Shown here one piece after another: positions 21,090 to 30,683 of a stretch of 64,000 nucleotides of DNA. Source of the DNA: Planctomycetota bacterium (lineage in GTDB: Bacteria; Planctomycetota; Phycisphaerae; Phycisphaerales; UBA5793); contig JABFGK010000002.1 of the NCBI GenBank assembly GCA_013112555.1, positions 1,550,001-1,614,000 on the forward strand, given 5' to 3'. Positions within the stretch are counted from its first letter, which is position 1. Each line of letters starts with the position of its first letter. The notes below the pieces were generated by a model that was not told where the DNA came from, made no database searches, and worked only from the letters and a program-made list of their open reading frames with translations. The position numbers and the translations under genes are program-made.

Positions 21090-24000
21090 CTACTCCTCCG
21101 CCTTCAACCGCTGCCGCAGGATCGCCAGCAGCGTCGCTGCTTCCAGATACTGTGCCGGTGGCCGGAAGTAAATCTCCATCGGGTTCCCCGGGAAGCGTGG
21201 CTCGATCACCCGCACCGATCCGGTGGCCGTGTCAAAGGCCCGCGCGACCGCCTCCGGTTGTGTGGATGTAAACACCACATCCGGTGCATGAACCGTGACC
21301 GACTTAATATCCATCTCTGCGGCCCGGATGCGGACTTCTGCCAACTGTAACAGCCGATCCGTCTCGGCCGGCGGCTCGCCGTAGGCATCGCCTAACTCAC
21401 GGCCGATCGTCTCGATCTCGCCCACCGTGCGCGCCTGACTGATTCGCCGATACGCTTCGAGCCGTCGCAATTCCGATGGGATGTACCCGCGTGGGATCGA
21501 GCCGGTAATCCCGATCTCGACCTCGGTGTCAATCGGTGACACGACCCGCTCATTCTTCATGTCGTGCACAGCCTCTTCGAGCAGCCGACAGTACATCTCG
21601 TACCCGACGGCTGCAATATGACCCGATTGCTCGGCCCCCAGCAGGTTGCCGGCCCCGCGAATTTCAAGATCGCGCATGGCAATCCGGAAGCCGGCCCCCA
21701 GCATCGAGTACTCCTCGATGGCCTTGAGCCGCTTGGTGGCAATCGCCGTCACCGTCGCATCCTGCGGCAACAGGAGATAGCAATACGCCCGGTGCTTGTA
21801 TCGACCCACCCGACCCCGCAGTTGGTGAAGATCGGCCAGCCCGAATCGATGGGCATCGTGAATGAACATCGTGTTCGCGTTGGGGATGTCGATCCCGGAT
21901 TCGATGATCGTCGTCGACACGAGAATGTCGGCCTGCCCCCGGATGAACTTCACCATCACCCGTTCGAGTTCCCGATCAGCCATCTGCCCGTGCCCGACGA
22001 CGATTCGGGCATCAGGGACCATGCTTTGAATCCGGTCTGCGACGGTCTGGATGTTGTACACCCGGTTATGGACGAAGAACACCTGCCCCTCGCGGGCCAA
22101 CTCACGCTCGATGGCTCGCTTGATACGCAGTTCGTTATACGGGATGACTTCGGTGACCACGGCGCGCCGGTCCAGCGGGGCTGTCGTCAGTGATGAAATG
22201 TCACGCAGGCCCAGCATCGACATATGCAGCGTGCGCGGGATCGGGGTTGCTGACAACGTCAGCACGTCGGCCGTCATTCGGAACTGCAGGAGGTGCTGCT
22301 TGTGCTCGACGCCGAAGCGCTGTTCTTCATCAATCACGACCAGCCCGAGATCGGCAAACTTAACATCACGCGATAATAACCGATGCGTACCGATGACAAT
22401 GTCCACCCGGCCGATTGCCAACTGGTCAAGCGCCTTGGCCACCTGGCTGTCGGTCTGGAATCGTGACAGGACTTCAATGCGGAACGGGTAGTCTGCAAAG
22501 CGCTGCCGGAAGGTGCGGCCGTGTTGTTCAGCGAGTACGGTGGTCGGCACGAGAATGGCGACCTGCTTGCCAAACTCGACGGCCTTGAACGCCGCTCGGA
22601 TTGCCAGTTCCGTTTTCCCGAAACCGACATCGCCGCACAGCAGCCGATCCATCGGCCGATCACAGAGCATGTCCTTTTTAATCTCAGCGAGGCTGCCCAA
22701 CTGGTCGTCGGTTTCCTCATAGGGAAACTCAGCCTCGAACTGGTGTTGCCACTCCGTATCATGCGGGTAGCGGATGCCCGGCAGGTGATCCCGGACCGCT
22801 TGCAGGCGGAGCATTTCGGCTGCCAGATCGCGGACCGCCTCGCTCACCTTCTCCTTTTGCCGGGTCCACTTCTTGCCACCCAGTTTCGACAGCGGCGGCC
22901 GGCCCTGAAACCCGCCGACATACCGTTGCACGAGATCAACGCGCGTTGCCGGGACATGCAGCTTGGCCCCGCCGTCAAACTCAAGCGTCAGATACTCCTG
23001 TTCATCGCCCGACCCGTCATCGCTGTGACGGCCACGGCGCTTCCGGCTCTTCAGATCCTTGGCGCCGAAGGCGACGAACTTGGCGATCCCGTGATCCCGA
23101 TGCACGACATAATCGCCCGACTTCAGATCGAGAAACGTATCGATTGCCCGGCCGGCCCGCAGCCGGCGCGTCCGCCGTCGCATGTGATACCGGTGCAACA
23201 GTTCGTGGTACGGCACGACCGACAGCGATCCGGCGCCGGTTGCCGGCTCGCCGTGGGTCGGATCCCATCTGTACCCGCGGTGCACAAACGTCACCACCGC
23301 TTCAACGGTTGGCGGTGCCGACTCCACGTTCTCGTGTAACAACTCGATGAAGCGCTCACGCTCCGCATCGTTGTTACACGTGACGAGCACCGTCCCATTG
23401 TGTGCCAACTCAGCGAGTTCCTGCACGGCCTGTTTGGCCTCTTCGTGAAACGGCGGGAGGGCGGCAAACGGCAAATGAAAGGTCGAGTCCGGGTCGGAGG
23501 CTCCGACCGGGTGCTGATCCGCGTGTAACAGGCGACAGGCCGACAGGTTCCGGAGCACTTCAGGCGTGCCGAAGATGCCGGCCCCGGACACTGCTCGTTC
23601 GTAATACCCACGCCCCTGCTCGTTGATCTCCATCAACTCGTGTAGAATCACAACCGATTCGTCGGGCAACAGCGACCACAACCCGACCGCTCCCTGGTCC
23701 GAGAGCAGTTTCTCAGGTGCCGCCCCGATGATCCTGGCCGTCCGCACCATTCGATCACCGGCCATCGTGTCCACGTCAATCTCACGGATGGATTCGAGAT
23801 CGTCACCAAAGAAATCGAGGCGAATGGGGACCGTGTCATCAGTGGTCAGTTCGGTCATGCTGCCTGCGGCCGGGAAGACGTCGATGATCCCGCCACGCAC
23901 GGCAAACTCGCCCGGCGACTCGATCGACTCCACTCGGTCATAGCCGGCTGCTTCCAACCATGAGAGCAGACTCCCCGGCCCACGGGCATCCCGTCCTGCC

Positions 24001-24494
24001 TCCAGATCAAGGCAGACTTCGTCGAGACGGGCAGGGTCGGGCATGCCCTGCATCAGCGCTGGAATGGCGGCCGCGATCACCAGAGTCCCTGCCGCAGACC
24101 CGTTGACCCCGCTTTGTCTGGCCAGCAATCGCCGAGCGACACCGACCCGCTCGCCCAGCAGTTCCGGGCTGACATTCGTTTCGCCCGGCAGAATCTCAAG
24201 TGCCGGGAACCGGAGTGCCTCGATTCCCAGGCAGTTCAGTTCCTCGACGGCATCGTCTGCTTCATCCAGATGGGCCGTGACGTACACGAGCGTTGAATCA
24301 TCAAACCGTGCTGACATGGCTGCTGCCACGAGCACGCCTGCCGAGGGCGACCCGCCGGCTGAATACTCACACCACGTCTTGCGCCCGCTGCGCACGCGGT
24401 CAGCAACGGCCCCGAACGAGGGATCGTCCATCAGTCGGCGAAGTAACTCGCTGCGCGCGAGTGTGGTGGAAGTTGATATCGATCCTGAGGTCAT
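21090..24494 (-). CDS. mfd: Transcription-repair coupling factor Mfd
   Basis: A 1134-residue SF2 translocase that removes RNA polymerase stalled at DNA lesions and recruits UvrA. The N-terminal third is the UvrB-homology module (ALEILPGETNVSPE, VRGGIIDVFPA). Near 460 is the RNA polymerase interaction domain (SGDYVVHRDHGIAKFV, CarD-like Tudor fold). Helicase motifs follow: Walker A DVGFGKTELAIRAAF near 625, IVIGTHRLLS, DEEQRFGVEHK near 721, SATPIPRTL, then the TRG region and QLRGRVGR. The C-terminal D7 region ends in LRQRLKAEE. Length is normal for Mfd (about 1150). ATG 24494 is the natural start. The gene ends 72 bases before the frameshifted dnaJ begins its end region upstream on the same strand, so the two may be cotranscribed. 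Confidence 0.96.
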   Translation of the reverse strand: MTSGSISTSTTLARSELLRRLMDDPSFGAVADRVRSGRKTWCEYSAGGSPSAGVLVAAAMSARFDDSTLVYVTAHLDEADDAVEELNCLGIEALRFPALEILPGETNVSPELLGERVGVARRLLARQSGVNGSAAGTLVIAAAIPALMQGMPDPARLDEVCLDLEAGRDARGPGSLLSWLEAAGYDRVESIESPGEFAVRGGIIDVFPAAGSMTELTTDDTVPIRLDFFGDDLESIREIDVDTMAGDRMVRTARIIGAAPEKLLSDQGAVGLWSLLPDESVVILHELMEINEQGRGYYERAVSGAGIFGTPEVLRNLSACRLLHADQHPVGASDPDSTFHLPFAALPPFHEEAKQAVQELAELAHNGTVLVTCNNDAERERFIELLHENVESAPPTVEAVVTFVHRGYRWDPTHGEPATGAGSLSVVPYHELLHRYHMRRRTRRLRAGRAIDTFLDLKSGDYVVHRDHGIAKFVAFGAKDLKSRKRRGRHSDDGSGDEQEYLTLEFDGGAKLHVPATRVDLVQRYVGGFQGRPPLSKLGGKKWTRQKEKVSEAVRDLAAEMLRLQAVRDHLPGIRYPHDTEWQHQFEAEFPYEETDDQLGSLAEIKKDMLCDRPMDRLLCGDVGFGKTELAIRAAFKAVEFGKQVAILVPTTVLAEQHGRTFRQRFADYPFRIEVLSRFQTDSQVAKALDQLAIGRVDIVIGTHRLLSRDVKFADLGLVVIDEEQRFGVEHKQHLLQFRMTADVLTLSATPIPRTLHMSMLGLRDISSLTTAPLDRRAVVTEVIPYNELRIKRAIERELAREGQVFFVHNRVYNIQTVADRIQSMVPDARIVVGHGQMADRELERVMVKFIRGQADILVSTTIIESGIDIPNANTMFIHDAHRFGLADLHQLRGRVGRYKHRAYCYLLLPQDATVTAIATKRLKAIEEYSMLGAGFRIAMRDLEIRGAGNLLGAEQSGHIAAVGYEMYCRLLEEAVHDMKNERVVSPIDTEVEIGITGSIPRGYIPSELRRLEAYRRISQARTVGEIETIGRELGDAYGEPPAETDRLLQLAEVRIRAAEMDIKSVTVHAPDVVFTSTQPEAVARAFDTATGSVRVIEPRFPGNPMEIYFRPPAQYLEAATLLAILRQRLKAEE

Positions 24495-24566
24495 GCATAC
24501 CCCGAGCAGTCGATCTGGCGACCGCGTCTATCGGTTCATCATCGTGAAGGCAGCCGGACAGCCACT

Positions 24567-25543
24567 TTAGGCCCACGGCGGGGAGCCGGTCCGCGGGTTT
24601 TTGATCTTGTCGGCCAGGTCCTCGAGCGCTGCCTGCCCCTGGTCATCAAGGTCGGTCGGGGCTGCGATCTGTATGACTGCCAGGAAGTCACCGGCCGGGT
24701 TGTCAGGCGGCTTTATCCCATGCCCCGGCACCCGGAGTTTTCGACCGCTGCTCGTTCCCGGCGGGACCTTGATCGTCACCTCACCCTTCAGAGTCGGGAC
24801 GATGATCGAAGCGCCCAGTGCGGCCTCGGTGATCGAGATCGGTACATCCATCAGGATGTTCCGCCCCTCGCGCCGGTAGTACGGGTGCTTGCCGACCTGT
24901 ACCTTGATGATCAGATCGCCGGCCTGGCCCGACGACGAATCGCTCGGGGCCCCCTTGCCTCGTAACCGGAGTTTCTTGCCGTCCTCGATCCCTGCCGGGA
25001 TCGTCAGATCAATCGACTGTTCACGCCCGCCGTTGTGCACCCGGAGTTTCTCAACGCCGCCATGCACGGCCGTGAGAAAGGTCACGGTAATCGTGTGTTC
25101 CAGGTCACGCCCTTGGGTCGGCCGAGTCTTGTAGCCGGCACTCGACCCCCGCCGCTGCCCTCCCCTGCCCGACCCGCCGAGCCCGCCTCCCCCGAATAAC
25201 TGTTCGAAGATCGATCCGAGGTCCTCCCCGCCTTCGAATCCCGAAAACCGCCGCCGCCGCCCCCCGGGCCCGCCGCCCGATGACCAGCGATACTGCCGGC
25301 CCCCGGCTCCCCGCCGCCTTCGACGCCGACGTGCCCGAACCGGTCGTAGGCCTGTCGCTTCTCCTTGTCCGACAGAATGTCGTAGGCCTGCTGAATCTCG
25401 TTGAACTTCTCGGCCGCATCCGATGCCTTGTTGACATCCGGATGCCACTTCCGTGCCAACGCGCGATAGGCAGCCTTGATCTCGCCGTCGGTTGCAGTCC
25501 GGGATACCCCGAGAACCTGGTAGTAGTCTCGCTGCTTGCTCAT
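24567..25543 (-). pseudogene. DnaJ/CbpA-type J-domain co-chaperone, frameshifted
   Basis: The first frame (ATG 25543) encodes a full J domain: [20 protein letters not shown], the HPD motif in KWHPDVNKA, and [19 protein letters not shown]. The second frame encodes the Gly-rich linker from about [12 protein letters not shown], then [20 protein letters not shown], and the two C-terminal substrate-binding beta domains (VPISITEAALGASIIVPTL, TIKVPPGTSSGRKLRVPGHG). There is no zinc-finger domain, so it is the CbpA/DnaJ type II form. The frames switch in the GC-rich linker; the most likely spot is near the G5 run at 25300-25304. The span of 977 bases is one short of a multiple of three, so one missing base explains it. 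A sequencing error in a homopolymer is plausible. Such proteins stimulate DnaK ATPase. Confidence 0.85.
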
Positions 25544-25599
25544 ACGTCGTCATCACCAATACACGAAGATTCAAACCACTCATGTGCTGTGTCAGGCCA

Positions 25600-26412
25600 T
25601 TATAGAAATGATGCCCCCGACAAACCCGACTGTTTCCATTGTGCCAGCGCTCGCTGCAAGCACTGCCATGGCCCGTTGACCTGTTTCAAGTCGAGGACGA
25701 CCGGTTTCGAGTACCCGATGGTCAGCAGGACACCTTGAAATGCACACAGATCAAGGCGGCCCGATCCCGGGCACACGCGCAGCCCCTGCCCATCCACATC
25801 CGTCAGTCTGACGCCTGCGAGGCGATCACTCTCGATGCGACCGAGTGCCTCGAGTGGATCATCGCCATGCCAGTAGCAGACGGCCGGATCAAAGCCGACA
25901 GACAGCCCTGACGGTGCCGATGTGTCAGCCCGGTAGACGGCCAGCCGTACCCCGTACGCTTCGCCGGTGGCACGCATCTGCTCGACCGCATCCGCGTCGA
26001 GTGCGACGGCATCACCAGTATCGTCATCTTCATCACCCGGTAATGCGAGTGAGACGGGCACGCGGCCCAGATCGCCGGCCAGTTCGATCGCGCCGGCAAC
26101 CGCCGCCACGGCTCGATCGACATACAGCGAGTCCGTGAAGTGGTCCACCGGTATCCAGAGATCCAACCCACTGAGTGACAAGCCGTTGCGCCGGAGGGTA
26201 GCCAGCAGATCACGCCGGGCCGACCGGTCGAGGTCGCGCGGCCTCAGACCCGGCCTGGTGGCCGGCAACTGCACCCATCGCAGCCCGCACGCCGCCACCT
26301 GTCGCAGTGCCACCTTCGGATCTGAAAGCCCGCTGGGCGCATCATCCAGCAGCACACCCAGTGCAGCGCTGAGCGGCAAACTCGGGAGGTTGAGAGCCTG
26401 ATCGTCAGTCAT
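25600..26412 (-). CDS. Sugar phosphate isomerase/epimerase-like TIM-barrel protein
   Basis: A 270-residue protein with the weak signature of the xylose isomerase-like TIM barrel (AP endonuclease 2 superfamily): CGLRWVQLPATRPGLRPRDL, then GLSLSGLDLWIPVDHF, an AIELAGDLGRVPVSLALPG strand-helix, YGVRLAVYRAD, LSVGFDPAVCYW, LAGVRLTDVD and a final FQGVLLTIGYSKPVVLDL. The usual metal-binding Glu-His-Glu set is not complete to my eye, so catalysis is uncertain. ATG 26412 (MTDDQALNLP) is chosen; 105 extra upstream codons in the open frame look non-coding. It is divergent from the membrane protein at 26491. Confidence 0.65.
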   Translation of the reverse strand: MTDDQALNLPSLPLSAALGVLLDDAPSGLSDPKVALRQVAACGLRWVQLPATRPGLRPRDLDRSARRDLLATLRRNGLSLSGLDLWIPVDHFTDSLYVDRAVAAVAGAIELAGDLGRVPVSLALPGDEDDDTGDAVALDADAVEQMRATGEAYGVRLAVYRADTSAPSGLSVGFDPAVCYWHGDDPLEALGRIESDRLAGVRLTDVDGQGLRVCPGSGRLDLCAFQGVLLTIGYSKPVVLDLKQVNGPWQCLQRALAQWKQSGLSGASFL

Positions 26413-26490
26413 GGCATCATTGTATGACCGGATGGCCCGGTCGTATGCAGATGAAGCGGGAGTCCGAATCGTCAGGCCATATACTCTGGC

Positions 26491-27165
26491 ATGAAATTCA
26501 ACCTCACCGGCTTCCGATTCTTCAACAGCATCTACTGGTTGGCACTGTCCCTCTGGCTCGGGGCCCTGGTCATGGTCGCCCTCACCGCAGCCGTCATCTT
26601 CCCGACGATGCGCGATCTGGACGTGACGATCCCTGAGTTCGCCGAGGCCGGATACACCGGCGATCACTGGCGCATCGCAGCCGGCCATGTCATGGAGATT
26701 CTGTTTCTCGTCCTCGACTTCACGCAACTGATCTGCATGACCGTTGCATTGCTGGTCACGGCGCTCCAGTTTACCGTGTTGGGCGTGTCACTCCGCCGGT
26801 TTACGCATGTCACTCGGATCTTTGCCATTCTCATCGCTTCGGGCTGCGTCTGCTGGCATGTGTTTATGCTCAGTCCGCAGATGAACCGCGACCTTCGTGC
26901 CTACTGGGAGGCAGCCCGGGCCGGCGACTTCGCTGCTGCCGATGTGCATCAGCAGGCCTTTGAGTCGGCCCACCCGACTGCCTCGCGCCTGCTGGGATCG
27001 ACGGCCGTGCTTGTGGCCGTGGTCATCATCACCTCTGCCGCCGGGGTGGTGCCGTTGAAACCGGCTTCGGAAATGGAGGATGATCCGGGACACTCCGGGA
27101 CAGCCACCGCAAAGAAGGGCTCAGGCATTCAAGAACCGGAACTCCTGCGCAAACTGGGAGTGTGA
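26491..27165 (+). CDS. Four-helix membrane protein, DUF4149-like
   Basis: A 224-residue integral membrane protein with four hydrophobic segments: FNSIYWLALSLWLGALVMVALTAAVIF (about 11-37), MEILFLVLDFTQLICMTVALLV (about 69-90), IFAILIASGCVCWHVFML (about 110-127) and LLGSTAVLVAVVIITSAAGVV (about 167-187). The pattern of LWLG at the first helix, a long exposed loop, and a final helix after HPTASRLLG resembles DUF4149. The C-terminal 35 residues are polar. The function is unknown. ATG 26491 is the only sensible start. It lies alone, 115 bases before nth. Confidence 0.6.
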   Translation: MKFNLTGFRFFNSIYWLALSLWLGALVMVALTAAVIFPTMRDLDVTIPEFAEAGYTGDHWRIAAGHVMEILFLVLDFTQLICMTVALLVTALQFTVLGVSLRRFTHVTRIFAILIASGCVCWHVFMLSPQMNRDLRAYWEAARAGDFAAADVHQQAFESAHPTASRLLGSTAVLVAVVIITSAAGVVPLKPASEMEDDPGHSGTATAKKGSGIQEPELLRKLGV

Positions 27166-27279
27166 CACAAAGCCGCGACCGTTGGTCGCGGTCCTGTCGC
27201 CATTCCGCGCAGGCCGTGATCCTCGCATCACGACCCATTGCGCATTCACCGCGTATCAAAGTGATCAACAACTCCGTCC

Positions 27280-28026
27280 GTGACGTATCATGCTTCCGTT
27301 GAGAAACCATGCACGAAAACGATCGGATTGGAAATCCCATTGCCACGATCATCAACGAAAACCGATGGTTTGCCCAAAACGCCCCGCAAGTCGGATGCCC
27401 AGAAAAAGCGAGCCATGCAGATCTTCAGGGCGCTCGCCAAGCGCTATCCCGATGCCCACTGCGAACTCGACTACTCTTCCCCGCATGAACTCCTCATCGC
27501 AACCATCCTGAGCGCACAGGCGACCGACGTGGGTGTCAACAAAGCGACCCCGGCGTTGTTCAAACAATTCCCCGCCCCTGCCGATTATGCGAAGGCAACG
27601 CCCGAGGAGATCGAGCCCTATGTCCGCTCACTGGGGTTTTTCCGCAACAAGGCGAAGTCCGTTCATGCTGCTATGACGGCCGTGACCAATGAGCATGACG
27701 GCCGGGTGCCGAACACGATGGACGAACTCCTGCAACTCCGAGGCGTGGCACGCAAGACTGCCAATGTGGTACTCGGCAATGCGTATGACATCAACATGGG
27801 TGTTGTTGTGGATACCCATGTCATGCGACTCTCGCAGCGATTCGGATTGACGAAACACAAGGATCCCGGCAAGATCGAACTCGATCTGATGGCATTGTTT
27901 CCTCGCAAACACTGGGGACTGTTGTCGCACCTGCTGATCTTCCATGGCCGGCGCGTCTGCAAGGCGCGCGGGGCGGCCTGCAGCGATGATACCATCTGCC
28001 GGAAGTACTGTTCCAACGCGAAGTGA
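27280..28026 (+). CDS. nth: Endonuclease III (base-excision DNA glycosylase), atypical iron-sulfur ligands
   Basis: A 248-residue HhH-GPD glycosylase that removes oxidised pyrimidines and nicks the DNA. The core matches Nth: SPHELLIATILSAQATDVGVNKATP, LGFFRNKAKSV, the helix-hairpin-helix LRGVARKTANVVLGNAY with the catalytic Lys, and VVVDTHVMRLSQRFGL with the catalytic Asp. The C-terminal cysteines read C-x6-C-x5-C-x3-C (CKARGAACSDDTICRKYC), not the usual C-x6-C-x2-C-x5-C, so the 4Fe-4S cluster may be absent or altered. The N-terminus has about 40 extra residues. The start is uncertain: GTG 27280 is given, with TTG codons further in as alternatives. The next gene starts 22 bases downstream. 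Confidence 0.92.
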   Translation: MTYHASVEKPCTKTIGLEIPLPRSSTKTDGLPKTPRKSDAQKKRAMQIFRALAKRYPDAHCELDYSSPHELLIATILSAQATDVGVNKATPALFKQFPAPADYAKATPEEIEPYVRSLGFFRNKAKSVHAAMTAVTNEHDGRVPNTMDELLQLRGVARKTANVVLGNAYDINMGVVVDTHVMRLSQRFGLTKHKDPGKIELDLMALFPRKHWGLLSHLLIFHGRRVCKARGAACSDDTICRKYCSNAK

Positions 28027-28048
28027 TACACGAAGGAGTACAGCAGTC

Positions 28049-28969
28049 GTGAGCACCATCACCGATACACCGTGGGAAATCACCGGCGCTGAGAAGCAGG
28101 CCATCATCGGGAATACACACTGCAGCGAGGGTGAGCCGTCAGCAGTCGTCCTGTTCGTACACGGTTTTCTCGGGTACAAGGATTACGGCATGTTCCCGTA
28201 CCTGGCCCATCATACTGCCTCGCACGGCTACGCCTCGCTCCGATTCAACCTGTCGCATTCGGGTATGACGAACCGGATCGAGACGTTCGAACGCCCGGAC
28301 CTTTTTGAGAAAGACACGTGGTCAAAGCAGGTGTTTGACGTCATGTCCGTGATGAGCGCAGCCGAAGCGGGTCGGATTCCCGGGTGCCCGGCCGGGTTGC
28401 CGTGCATTCTGTATGGCCACAGCCGAGGCGGCGTGACGGTGCTGCTCACCTCCGGCCGGCTCTGTGCAGCTGCCACAGGCACGACCGACCAGGTCGGGAC
28501 GGTGGACCCGTTGTTTGCCAAACTCGCGCCGCCGGCTGCCGTGGTGACGGCTGCTGCCCCATCCTTCACATATCGCCTCAGCCCCGGCCAGAAAGAACAA
28601 CTGGCCCACGATGGCTTTGTTGAGGTCGTCAGTAACCGCACGGGTCAGACACTCCGGATCGATCGCGGCTGGCTGGATGAGCAAATCGAGCATCCGCAGG
28701 CTCACGATCTGTCAGCCCATGTCAAGGCAATCACCTGCCCGCTGACCATTGTGCATGGCGAGCGTGATCCAACGGTGCCCGCCTCATGTGCTCACGATCT
28801 GCTCGGTTCAGCCGGCGGGGTCGATGGTCGCACACGGCAGATCATTGTGCCCGGGGCTGACCATGTGTTCAACACGCCGAACCCGATGCCGCTGGATGCC
28901 GAGCCGTCTGCGCAACTTGCCATGCTCTGCCAGACGGTCGTTGAGGCATGTCACCACGCTGTCAGTTGA
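28049..28969 (+). CDS. Alpha/beta hydrolase
   Basis: A 306-residue protein with the alpha/beta-hydrolase fold. An oxyanion-hole strand VVLFVHGFLGYKD is followed by the nucleophile elbow LYGHSRGGVTV (Ser near 125), an acid strand CPLTIVHGERDPTVP and the histidine in PGADHVFNTP. Between them is a cap-like insertion (about 150-215). The family includes esterases and acyl-peptide hydrolase-like enzymes; the substrate cannot be read from the sequence. No signal peptide is visible, so it is cytoplasmic. GTG 28049 follows AAGGAG (28033-28038). It starts 22 bases after nth and may be cotranscribed with it. Confidence 0.85.
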   Translation: MSTITDTPWEITGAEKQAIIGNTHCSEGEPSAVVLFVHGFLGYKDYGMFPYLAHHTASHGYASLRFNLSHSGMTNRIETFERPDLFEKDTWSKQVFDVMSVMSAAEAGRIPGCPAGLPCILYGHSRGGVTVLLTSGRLCAAATGTTDQVGTVDPLFAKLAPPAAVVTAAAPSFTYRLSPGQKEQLAHDGFVEVVSNRTGQTLRIDRGWLDEQIEHPQAHDLSAHVKAITCPLTIVHGERDPTVPASCAHDLLGSAGGVDGRTRQIIVPGADHVFNTPNPMPLDAEPSAQLAMLCQTVVEACHHAVS

Positions 28970-29197
28970 CAGGCGTGCAAAGACCGAATGTTGACGAGGA
29001 AATCGGCTGTGGGGGGGGACGTGCTCGGCTGCGGCAAGAAAGCGAATGGATGCTGCCTCGTAAACACGATAGACTAAGTACAGATGGAGGGTGCCGTACT
29101 GCAGCCCAAGCCACGGTGGCCGGCTGTGTATCGGAATCACCCGAATTCAGTGTGTGTGTAGCGGACCAGTCACCACTCCTGACATGACGGGGTAGGC

Positions 29198-30124
29198 ATG
29201 AGCGGCACGTCCAGTCGGACGTTCATGAGCGACTTTCGGCAGTTCTTCTATCGCGGTCTGACCGTCCTACTGCCGTCCGTGCTCACAATTTGGATACTCT
29301 TCCAGGCCTATCGCTTTGTCGATCAGAATATTGCCCAACCGATCAACGGCATCTGCCGCGTGGTCGTCATCCGCTCCATGCCACTGATCTATCGCGACGA
29401 GACGAAACGCCCGGACTGGTACAACGTCAACGATGAGGAGCGACTGGCAGAACGTGACCGTCGGCGGGCAAACAAGCAACCGAAACTTGAGGATAAGGAC
29501 CTCGATGCCGACATTCGCAAGAGAGCACTCTCGGCATGGTGGCAGCTGCACTGGTGGCTCAACCTGATCGGTCTCGGGGTGGCCGTTATCCTGTTCTATC
29601 TGGCAGGCCGCATCTTGGGAGGCTTCCTCGGGCGCAAACTCACACACCGGGTGGAGCGGATCCTGAGCCGTCTCCCGATCTTTAAACAGGTCTATCCATA
29701 TGTGAAGCAAGTCGTTGAGTTCCTCCTGGGCGAGCCGAAAATCGAGCTGAAGCGGGTCGGGCTCGTTGAATACCCGCGGTCCGGCATCTGGTCGCTGGGG
29801 TTTATTACCGGCAAGCCGGCCCAGCCCTGGCAGGATGCGGCCGGCCAGGAACTGCTCACATTGTTCATCCCGAGTTCACCGACCCCCATCACCGGTTATA
29901 CGATCACGGTACCACGGCAAGACGTAGTGGAGTTGGACATCACGCCCGAGGAGGCGTTCCGATTCACGGTCAGCGGTGGCGTGCTGACGCCGGGAGGTAT
30001 CGGCGAGCAATATGCGACGCTCATCGAGACTCGAACCGAGGATGTGCCGGCAGCCGACAAGCAATCGTCGCCTGATCCTGCTGATCCCGGGAAGAAGCAG
30101 AAGCAGAAGGAGAAGGAACCGTGA
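29198..30124 (+). CDS. DUF502-family membrane protein
   Basis: A 308-residue membrane protein. The first helix is in FRQFFYRGLTVLLPSVLTIWILFQAYRFVDQ (about 13-43), the classic DUF502 N-terminus. A charged insert of about 65 residues follows, then a second helix HWWLNLIGLGVAVILFYLAGRILGGFLG (about 118-145). The following LSRLPIFKQVYPYVKQVVEFLL and GLVEYPRSGIWSLGFITG are also DUF502 signatures, as is VFIPSSPTPITGYTI-like LFIPSSPTPITGYTITVP. The C-terminus is low-complexity and lysine-rich. Family function is unknown (envelope). ATG 29198 follows GGGG weakly. Two hairpins lie after the stop. Confidence 0.88.
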   Translation: MSGTSSRTFMSDFRQFFYRGLTVLLPSVLTIWILFQAYRFVDQNIAQPINGICRVVVIRSMPLIYRDETKRPDWYNVNDEERLAERDRRRANKQPKLEDKDLDADIRKRALSAWWQLHWWLNLIGLGVAVILFYLAGRILGGFLGRKLTHRVERILSRLPIFKQVYPYVKQVVEFLLGEPKIELKRVGLVEYPRSGIWSLGFITGKPAQPWQDAAGQELLTLFIPSSPTPITGYTITVPRQDVVELDITPEEAFRFTVSGGVLTPGGIGEQYATLIETRTEDVPAADKQSSPDPADPGKKQKQKEKEP

Positions 30125-30146
30125 CCACACCAGGCCACTTGTCGGG

Positions 30147-30199
30147 CGGGGCAGCGTGAATATGCCCCGTGGCTGTCGGTATGTCGCCTGAACCGACAG
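30147..30199 (+). terminator. Two consecutive hairpins after the DUF502 gene
   Basis: First stem CGGGGCA (30147-30153) with TGCCCCG (30163-30169). Second stem CTGTCGGT (30173-30180) with ACCGACAG (30192-30199). Both are perfect, and they follow each other within 53 bases between the DUF502 and hpf genes. Neither has a T run. They may end the DUF502 transcript or lie in the 5' leader of hpf. Confidence 0.45.
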
Positions 30200-30280
30200 C
30201 AGATCCGGACGTCAGCAGGCGAATCCTGACACCCAGGCCAGTTATCTGCCTTCCACCGATTCCAAAAGGGTAAAGCGACC

Positions 30281-30580
30281 ATGGAAATCAACATCAGTGG
30301 CAAGCACATCAATCTCACCCCCGCGATGGAGGAGTACGCGCAGAAAAAATGCGATCGGTTGCCCCGGTTTTATGACCGATTGCAGGAAGTCAATGTCGTC
30401 GTCGATCGGCCGTCGCGCGAGTTCGAGGTCGAAGTGATCGCGCATGTCGCTAACCACGATCCATTCATTGCGTCCTGTGGCGGAGAAGACTTTTACGGTT
30501 GTGTGGATAACGTAGTGGACAAATTGACTCGGCAACTGTCCGAACACAAAGATCGAATCAGAAATCGCAAGCATCCGTAA
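30281..30580 (+). CDS. hpf: Ribosome hibernation-promoting factor, short form
   Basis: A 99-residue protein with the beta-alpha-beta fold of HPF/YfiA: MEINISGKHINLTPAMEEYAQKKCDRLPRF-like start, VNVVVDRPSREFEVEVIAHV strand pair and a long final helix VDNVVDKLTRQLSEHKDRIRN. It binds the 30S mRNA channel and helps form inactive 100S ribosomes in stationary phase. It lacks the C-terminal dimerisation domain of long HPF, so it is the short type. It precedes ptsN-like and HPr genes, the same neighbourhood as the rpoN-hpf-ptsN-ptsO cluster of Proteobacteria. Confidence 0.93.
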   Translation: MEINISGKHINLTPAMEEYAQKKCDRLPRFYDRLQEVNVVVDRPSREFEVEVIAHVANHDPFIASCGGEDFYGCVDNVVDKLTRQLSEHKDRIRNRKHP

Positions 30581-30683
30581 CCACCCGGATTAAGGCATCA
30601 GGTGCGAAGTGGGTCTACACTTGCTGGTCCCAGGCGGCCCTGTCGGCCGGCACGGGGAGATAGCGTGAGGAGTCATTGCTAGC

